Assembly: GCA_965224815.1 (NCBI GenBank)
Contig: CBDDAF010000003.1
Location: 2,976,001-3,040,000 of the forward strand
Source of the DNA: CAYPEL01 sp036479985
Lineage (GTDB): Bacteria > Pseudomonadota > Gammaproteobacteria > DSM-19610
Direction: 5' to 3'
DNA length: 64,000 bases
How positions within the stretch are numbered: position 1 is the first letter of the stretch; every line of letters begins with the position of its first letter. A program made the translations under genes and the position numbers. Positions 59,158-64,000 of the stretch are shown one piece after another. Under the pieces are notes generated by a model. It made no database searches. It was not told the origin of the DNA and saw only the letters and a list, made by a program, of their open reading frames with translations.

Positions 59158-60575
59158 AGCGGTTAAAACAGGCGCTGCCTTATATTGAAGACAGCGCTGA
59201 CCTGTTCGATGCGATTGCGGATAAACCCTGGGCAGTGATGCTTGATAGCGGGCCGGGACACAGTCGACGGGGGCGGTACGATATTTTGGCGGCCGATCCT
59301 TTTATTACCCTGGTAACGCGCGGTGAACGCACAGAAATTCATGGCCCTGATGGATCAGTACTGTCACCCAAAGATCCTTTTGAACTGGTGCGTGAGGTAC
59401 TGCAACCCCAGGACGAAGGCGATACTGAACTGCCATTTCAGGGAGGTGCAATCGGTTACTTTGGTTATGATCTGGCTCGGCGTATTGAACGTTTGCCTGA
59501 TATTGCCAAAGACGACGAACAGCTACCTGAAATGGTCGTGGGTATCTACGACTGGGCGCTAGTGGTTGATCATGAAAAACGCTGTAGCTGGCTGGTGTCG
59601 GCGGGTCGCGATGCGGCGACCCGTGAACTATGGCCTGAGTTGATCCGTAGGTTTAGTGCGTCAGCAGAGTCGGTTGAGCGCGAGTCTTTTGAAGCGGTTG
59701 GGCAGGTGGAATCCAGTCTGACCTATGCGCAATATGCGGACGCTTTTCAGCGTATTCAAGATTACATACGCAATGGCGATTGTTACCAGGTTAATTTTGC
59801 ACAACGATTTCGAGTCGACGTTACGGGTGATCCCTGGATGGCTTACCGGCAACTGCGAGATATTAACCCGGCGCCTTTTGCGGCCTATATGAATTTACCT
59901 TTCGCCCAGGTACTCAGCGCTTCGCCGGAGCGATTTCTAAGTTTGCATAATGGCCGGGTCATCACTCAGCCTATCAAGGGAACCCGCCCACGTTCTGCAG
60001 AACCGGGTGTGGACTGGATGCTCGGACACTCACTGCTAAACAGTGCTAAAGACCGTGCTGAAAATGTCATGATTGTCGACTTATTGCGCAATGACCTGAG
60101 TAAGAATTGTTCACTAAAAAGCGTCAAAGTGCCTAAGCTTTTTGAGTTGCAAAGTTTTGCAACCGTGCATCATCTCGTGACGACAATAACCGGGCGTCTT
60201 GATTGGGGGCGAGATGCACTGGACTTATTGCGGGGCTGTTTTCCTGGCGGCTCGATTACCGGCGCACCAAAAATTCGTGCCATGGAAATTATCGATGAAC
60301 AGGAACCATTTCGTCGCGGCGTGTATTGCGGCACGATAGGCTACATTGGATTTGATGGCCGCATGGACAGCAGCATTGTTATTAGAACGATCACGCACGC
60401 CCAGGGTCGTATGCATTTCTGGGCAGGCGGTGGCATTACCACAGGCTCTACTCTGGACGGTGAATATCAGGAGTCATTCGATAAAGCCGCTGCGATGTTA
60501 AAACTATTCAACAAAAATAACTCTTCCAAAAGCGGAATTTCTGAGCGTGCCCGGCGAAAAAATCTGGGTCGTTAA
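59154..60575 (+). CDS. pabB: Aminodeoxychorismate synthase component I
   Basis: A 473-aa chorismate-binding enzyme: RGRYDILAADPF near the N-terminus, QGGAIGYFGYDLARRIE, YAQYADAFQRIQDYIRNGDCYQVNFAQRF, SASPERFLSLHNGRVITQPIKGTRPR (PIKGTxxR marks PabB), ENVMIVDLLRNDLSK and the end FPGGSITGAPKIRAMEIIDEQEP. It makes the p-aminobenzoate precursor from chorismate and ammonia with a PabA partner that is not in the window. The GTG overlaps the mfnF stop, behind CAGGAGG. Its place here fits supply of p-aminobenzoate to MptG. Confidence 0.93.
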   Translation: MKRLKQALPYIEDSADLFDAIADKPWAVMLDSGPGHSRRGRYDILAADPFITLVTRGERTEIHGPDGSVLSPKDPFELVREVLQPQDEGDTELPFQGGAIGYFGYDLARRIERLPDIAKDDEQLPEMVVGIYDWALVVDHEKRCSWLVSAGRDAATRELWPELIRRFSASAESVERESFEAVGQVESSLTYAQYADAFQRIQDYIRNGDCYQVNFAQRFRVDVTGDPWMAYRQLRDINPAPFAAYMNLPFAQVLSASPERFLSLHNGRVITQPIKGTRPRSAEPGVDWMLGHSLLNSAKDRAENVMIVDLLRNDLSKNCSLKSVKVPKLFELQSFATVHHLVTTITGRLDWGRDALDLLRGCFPGGSITGAPKIRAMEIIDEQEPFRRGVYCGTIGYIGFDGRMDSSIVIRTITHAQGRMHFWAGGGITTGSTLDGEYQESFDKAAAMLKLFNKNNSSKSGISERARRKNLGR

Positions 60576-61137
60576 GCTCGGTGGCAGTCTGGCTGAAACG
60601 TCAGAACTTGTCAGTTGGCTGAAACGACTGGTTGCCTGTGGTGGCGGCCGAGTGATTGTAGTGCCAGGTGGCGGCCCCTTTGCAGACCAGGTACGTAAGT
60701 CACAACTCTCTATTGGTTTCGATGATAAAACTGCACACTTGATGGCGTTGCACGCGATGGATCAATTTGGACTGATGTGTTGTGGACTAGAGCCAGATTT
60801 AATTACGGCACAGTCGTTCGCGGAAATACACGAGGTGCTTTCCCAAAACAAAGTCGCGCTCTGGCTACCCGAAAAAATGTTATCGGTTAATAGCGCATTA
60901 CCCGCAAGCTGGGACATCACATCCGATTCTATAGCCGCATGGCTGGCCAGGGAAATCAGTGCCTCCCATCTATTGCTGGTTAAGTACCAATCTGTGAATA
61001 CAGATCAGTTAGCGATTGAAACCTTACAGGCTTCCGGAGTAATCGACAAAGGATTCAGGAAGATGATCAACGACGCAGATTTCGAGTGGTCAATTATTGG
61101 CAAGGGAGAGTTTGCCGGGTTTTCAATGCCTGACTGA
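60547..61137 (+). CDS. mfnE: Amino acid kinase-family protein, MfnE-like
   Basis: A 196-aa kinase of the aspartokinase/UMP-kinase fold: WVVKLGGSLAETSELVSWLKRL, VIVVPGGGPFADQVRKSQ, FDDKTAHLMALHAMDQFGLM and WDITSDSIAAWLAREISASHLLLVKYQSV. MfnE phosphorylates the aminomethylfuran precursor of methanofuran, and proteins of this type sit in methylotroph C1 clusters. The GTG at 60547 overlaps pabB by 29 bp. Confidence 0.82.
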   Translation: MPGEKIWVVKLGGSLAETSELVSWLKRLVACGGGRVIVVPGGGPFADQVRKSQLSIGFDDKTAHLMALHAMDQFGLMCCGLEPDLITAQSFAEIHEVLSQNKVALWLPEKMLSVNSALPASWDITSDSIAAWLAREISASHLLLVKYQSVNTDQLAIETLQASGVIDKGFRKMINDADFEWSIIGKGEFAGFSMPD

Positions 61138-61284
61138 TACAGGTTCTTTAGCATTAGTGTAGGTATTACATATGTTTATAGACGGTTTGAGCAAGAGAAA
61201 AATGAATCTGATATTTTCAGTACAATAAAGAAAATATTATCATCTACTACAGCGTGAGAACGCTTACATTCAAGGATTAAGCAT

Positions 61285-61938
61285 ATGAATATTGCATCCA
61301 GTCAGTTTAAACATTTGGTCTATGCCATATTTACATTTTTATTCCTGACAAGCAGTCTTGCAAGGGCTGATGCGTTTGATATCACACCTTTTGTAGGTGC
61401 GCGTGCCGGTGGTGAGCTCAATAATATTGACTCAAACAATCAGCCTGTAGATCTGGAAGTTGATGACGGCGATCTGAGTTTCGGCTTCATTTTTGCCATA
61501 CCAGTATACCAGGAACTCAGGATTGAATTTCTTTACAGTCACCAGGAAACTCAGCTTGAAGCAGATTCAGGGTTTTTAAGTCCCAGCAGTAAATTTTCAG
61601 ATATCGATATTGATTATTACCACATCGGTGCCTCTTGGGAATGGGTATATCAGAACATACGTCCTTTCATTGTCACGAGTATCGGTGCAACCCAGTTTGA
61701 TCCGGATGAACCATTGCTAGACGATGATACTCGATTTTCTTACAGCCTGGGTGGCGGCGTTAAACTGTTTATTCAAAAAAATCTGGCGGTACATCTGGGT
61801 GGACGTTTCTTTTCGACTTACATTGAAGATCAGAAACATCTTCACTGTAATAATAACAATACGTTCTGTTTTGAATCAGATGAAGATGAATACCTCGACC
61901 AGTTCGAGGCCACACTTGGTTTGACATTTAGATTCTAG
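61285..61938 (+). CDS. Outer-membrane beta-barrel protein (OmpW/porin-like)
   Basis: A 217-aa product with a signal peptide (VYAIFTFLFLTSSLARA) and eight or so amphipathic strands: FDITPFVGARAGGELNNI, LSFGFIFAIPVYQELRIEFLYSHQETQL, YYHIGASWEWVYQNIRPFIVTSIGATQF, FSYSLGGGVKLFIQKNLAVHLGGRFFSTYIED and the C-terminal ATLGLTFRF. One cysteine pair (HCNNNNTFCF) lies in a late loop. Function is unknown. Confidence 0.82.
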   Translation: MNIASSQFKHLVYAIFTFLFLTSSLARADAFDITPFVGARAGGELNNIDSNNQPVDLEVDDGDLSFGFIFAIPVYQELRIEFLYSHQETQLEADSGFLSPSSKFSDIDIDYYHIGASWEWVYQNIRPFIVTSIGATQFDPDEPLLDDDTRFSYSLGGGVKLFIQKNLAVHLGGRFFSTYIEDQKHLHCNNNNTFCFESDEDEYLDQFEATLGLTFRF

Positions 61939-61976
61939 AGTAATGACTAGGGAGCCTCTGATTAATTAGCGAAATT

Positions 61977-62041
61977 CTGTAGGAGCGGCTTTAGCCGCGA
62001 TGGACACCGCAGCCCAATCGCGGCTAAAGCCGCTCCTACAG
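61977..62041. repeat. REP-like palindrome, full copy with compensatory change
   Basis: The left arm has CTTTAGCC and the right arm has GGCTAAAG in place of CTTCAGCC/GGCTGAAG of other copies. The paired change keeps the stem intact. It lies between convergent genes. Confidence 0.92.
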
Positions 62042-62089
62042 AATCTGCATTGTTCAAAATAGCAAATTCACGAATTAATTAGGAGTCTA

Positions 62090-62767
62090 CTAGAAGTCTA
62101 GCAAACTACGTACGGAAGCGATCGACTTCGAATCGAGCGCCTGCGTGCGCTTATGTTGCACACATAGTGCAGAACGAAAGCCAAGATAATCCGGGTTAAG
62201 TGGTAACAGGGTAGGGATATCCGAGGTGGATAATTGACCGGCTAAGCCAGAGACGAGGCCAAGTTGTCTTGCAGTTTGTACGAAACGGGCGAGATCCTGA
62301 TCGGGTAGGTTGGCGCGTAATCCTGAGCCTTGTTTTGTTGCAGTGTCGAGCATTACGCCGTGGAAACCTGCGTCAGCAAGCTGGGGGAGCAGGCTTAAAT
62401 CCAGTTTTTGATCTGCAAATAAAACGGCAATGAGTTTATATTTCGATGCCTCAACGCTGAGGCTGTTAATCAGTTCTGAAAGATTGCCTCCGCTTGAAAA
62501 TAATCCAATCTTGATAAAGTCGACCTTGGTAGTTTGCATAGCTCTGACTGCATCAGGAACTTCACCGGAATCAGCGGTCAGATCACCGATTGTCGCGCTG
62601 GTCTGTGCATTATTATTGATGAATTCGACGGTGTCAGTGATAGTTGTCAGTGGTAAGGCACCCAGTGCGCCACTGTGCGGGTTTTTTAGGTCGATGATAT
62701 CTGCACCGCCTGCCAGGGCGATTTTTGCTTCTTCAACAGACGCAACACTAGCGAGGAATCCTGTCAT
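62090..62767 (-). CDS. mfnB: (5-formyl-3-furyl)methyl phosphate synthase-like, MfnB
   Basis: A 225-aa TIM-barrel protein of the former DUF556 family: TGFLASVASVEEAKIALAGGADIIDLKNPHSGALGALPL, TSATIGDLTADSGEVPDAVRAMQTTKVDFIKIGLFSS, KYKLIAVLFADQKLDLSLLPQLADAGFHGVMLDTATKQG and SGLAGQLSTSDIPTLLPLNPDYLGFRSALC. It makes the furan building block from two glyceraldehyde-3-phosphate molecules. Its ATG overlaps the DUF447 stop. Confidence 0.92.
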   Translation of the reverse strand: MTGFLASVASVEEAKIALAGGADIIDLKNPHSGALGALPLTTITDTVEFINNNAQTSATIGDLTADSGEVPDAVRAMQTTKVDFIKIGLFSSGGNLSELINSLSVEASKYKLIAVLFADQKLDLSLLPQLADAGFHGVMLDTATKQGSGLRANLPDQDLARFVQTARQLGLVSGLAGQLSTSDIPTLLPLNPDYLGFRSALCVQHKRTQALDSKSIASVRSLLDF

Positions 62768-63330
62768 GAGGGATGACGAAAATCGTTGATAGTTGTCATC
62801 AACCAGTCCCAGGCTTCCTGCTCTCTTTGCCCGGCAGTCTTGTCGATGGCGATCTTGAGATAGTCAATTTCCTGATCTATTTTTTCGGTTGGCAACATGC
62901 TTAAACGTGTAACAAGAATAGCCGCTTCGATGACGGCGATTTGTGCGCGATTGAAACCATGGAAGGGCGCATGATTAACTTCGTTTACAACGTGGCAAAT
63001 AAATTTTGGCCGCTTTTCGTCATCTTCGAATCGTGCAACATTGACTTCGCTGTGAGCAAGACAGTTTTTCAGCCGGGGTGCCGTGACAACATCAGCTTCA
63101 GTGACCGGCCATTGGTAGCGGCCGGTAACACAACCCGCGAATATCCGCACATCGTCTGTGTAGTTAATGACGGCGGCTTGTTCGCGGTTCAGGTTAGTCA
63201 AGGTTGTGGACGGTTTGAAGGGAGCAATGAGTAATTGGCCTTCATCAAGTTCGTGTATACCCATTGGCGCGATGTGCGTCGAGCCATCTTCATTACGGGT
63301 GGTGACAATGCTTTCACGAATAAATGGCAT
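62764..63330 (-). CDS. DUF447-family protein of the H4MPT cluster
   Basis: A 188-aa protein of the DUF447 family (flavin-reductase-like split barrel): FIRESIVTTRNEDGSTHIAPMGIHELDEGQLLIAPFKPSTTLTNLNREQAAVINYTDDVRIFAGCVTG (read in segments), then ARFEDDEKRPKFICHVVNEVNHAPFHGFNRAQIAVIEAAILVTR. It is conserved in methanogens and H4MPT-containing bacteria and needed for H4MPT-linked growth in some; the reaction is unassigned. The ATG at 63330 lies inside the end of the upstream gene. Confidence 0.87.
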   Translation of the reverse strand: MPFIRESIVTTRNEDGSTHIAPMGIHELDEGQLLIAPFKPSTTLTNLNREQAAVINYTDDVRIFAGCVTGRYQWPVTEADVVTAPRLKNCLAHSEVNVARFEDDEKRPKFICHVVNEVNHAPFHGFNRAQIAVIEAAILVTRLSMLPTEKIDQEIDYLKIAIDKTAGQREQEAWDWLMTTINDFRHPS

Positions 63331-64000
63331 GATCAATTATTTTTCGTGCCGACTCTTGCGAGTTTGATTGCATGGTCGATCCAGCCTGTTGTTGATCGCT
63401 TAAATCTTCGGGTTTGCGTTCTACCGCACAGCCCCAATCAAGTTCTGAATCCTGTGTATATTGTTTCCCTAGTTGCCAGGCAATTTGCGCACGTGCCATT
63501 TCCACGCCTAGATAAAAGGCATGTCCGGTATCATTCTTGACCTCAAGATGAGGATATAAATCGAACGGATCGGTAGCAGTGTGCAGACTATCCCGGTTAA
63601 ACAGGTGTACACCACGTTCACTGATTTGAATGCGGTAACTGGGATCCTTGATGGCTTTGGCCAGTTCCAGTATTTCTTCATAGGCATAGGGGAATGGTTT
63701 GCGATCATGCAGTGCCATCATTCCATCATCGATCAGTCTCGGTGGCGTACCCTCTTCATGGGCGGCGTGCATAATACGCCGGGCATGATCGACCTCTTTA
63801 ACTGCGCGGCGGCAGTGCGAACTGACCTCAGTGGTTAACATATAATTGATATCCAGTTCTGACATGACGCCGAGTAACAACATGTTTATGCCAGCAGAAT
63901 CCACATGTGTGAGTTCAGTTAGATTACCGACACCCATTAACATTTGCGCATCAGGAAAACGTTGCCGGGTTTCGTGGTAGCGTAGTAGTGAGTTGGTAAA
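63314..64000 (-). CDS. Dihydropteroate synthase-related protein (5' end outside window)
   Basis: The frame is open to the window edge. The visible part reads FTNSLLRYHETRQRFPDAQMLMGVGNLTELTHVDSAGINMLLLGVMSELDINYMLTTEVSSHCRRAVKEVDHARRIMHAA (in segments), which matches the C-terminal half of the large DHPS-related proteins of H4MPT clusters. A C-terminal addition (LEVKNDTGHAFYLGVEMARAQIAWQLGKQYTQDSELDWG) is characteristic of them. It may replace or assist DHPS in methanopterin assembly. It overlaps DUF447 by 17 bp. Confidence 0.85.
   Translation of the reverse strand, partial: FTNSLLRYHETRQRFPDAQMLMGVGNLTELTHVDSAGINMLLLGVMSELDINYMLTTEVSSHCRRAVKEVDHARRIMHAAHEEGTPPRLIDDGMMALHDRKPFPYAYEEILELAKAIKDPSYRIQISERGVHLFNRDSLHTATDPFDLYPHLEVKNDTGHAFYLGVEMARAQIAWQLGKQYTQDSELDWGCAVERKPEDLSDQQQAGSTMQSNSQESARKIIDHAIYS

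Noticed and set aside
24465..62041. CRISPR array or tRNA-like interpretation of the recurrent palindromes
   Set aside because: Copies are kilobases apart, lack regular spacers and show REP-type arm/loop structure; no tRNA cloverleaf fits.

Overview
This window looks like the chromosome of a methylotrophic gammaproteobacterium. The evidence is a nearly contiguous tetrahydromethanopterin (H4MPT)/methylofuran C1 pathway, a Gram-negative envelope gene set (TonB/ExbBD, TonB receptors, MlaC, rhombosortase), a perfect FNR-type site, and many REP-like palindromes between genes. No rRNA, tRNA or CRISPR array was seen. All functions come from reading the sequence; no database search was run.

Region 1 (1-8.1 kb) is a tandem Rhs locus. 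The first Rhs protein (5' end outside the window) ends in a domain with a phospholipase A2 active-site signature and is followed by a small membrane protein, a probable immunity protein. The second Rhs gene is a paralogue with another tail and another putative immunity gene, and it carries two nearby frameshifts. Region 2 (8.1-15.3 kb) is accessory DNA: an IS3-family element, three consecutive type II toxin-antitoxin modules with visible operators, a DsrC/TusE-like gene lacking the usual C-terminal cysteine, two gene remnants, a periplasmic alpha/beta hydrolase and an orphan mlaC.

Region 3 (15.3-24.4 kb) holds folK, folP and a long minus-strand operon: a RibD-like reductase, a MxaY/MoxY-like histidine kinase, a NarL-type response regulator, a TonB-dependent receptor, exbB, exbD and tonB. 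Sensing and uptake of a metal, possibly a lanthanide, is an inference. Region 4 (24.4-29.3 kb) holds a cytochrome c under an FNR box, an unknown membrane protein coupled to a type II NADH dehydrogenase, an outer-membrane protein, a phosphatase-like protein and a DUF302 lipoprotein.

Region 5 (29.4-38.5 kb, minus strand) encodes a tungsten-type aldehyde oxidoreductase system (ferredoxin, AOR, FAD subunit, MoaD-like protein) next to a two-subunit NAD-dependent formate dehydrogenase resembling the tungsten Fdh1 type. Region 6 (38.6-44.8 kb) holds a second TonB receptor, a pterin carbinolamine dehydratase, an SDR and a HAF-repeat protein.

Region 7 (44.8-64.0 kb) is the C1 core. fhcBADC (formyltransferase/hydrolase) diverges from mptG-mtdB-ATPgrasp-mch-RimK-like-CitG-like-fae. 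These are followed by cofactor genes: hisA-like, mfnD, mfnF (frameshifted), pabB, mfnE, mfnB, DUF447 and a dihydropteroate-synthase-like gene. Together they would take formaldehyde through Fae, MtdB, Mch and Fhc to formate, which the FdhAB pair would oxidise to CO2 with NADH formation. The biosynthetic genes supply H4MPT and methylofuran. At least five families of short palindromes or repeats are scattered through the window.
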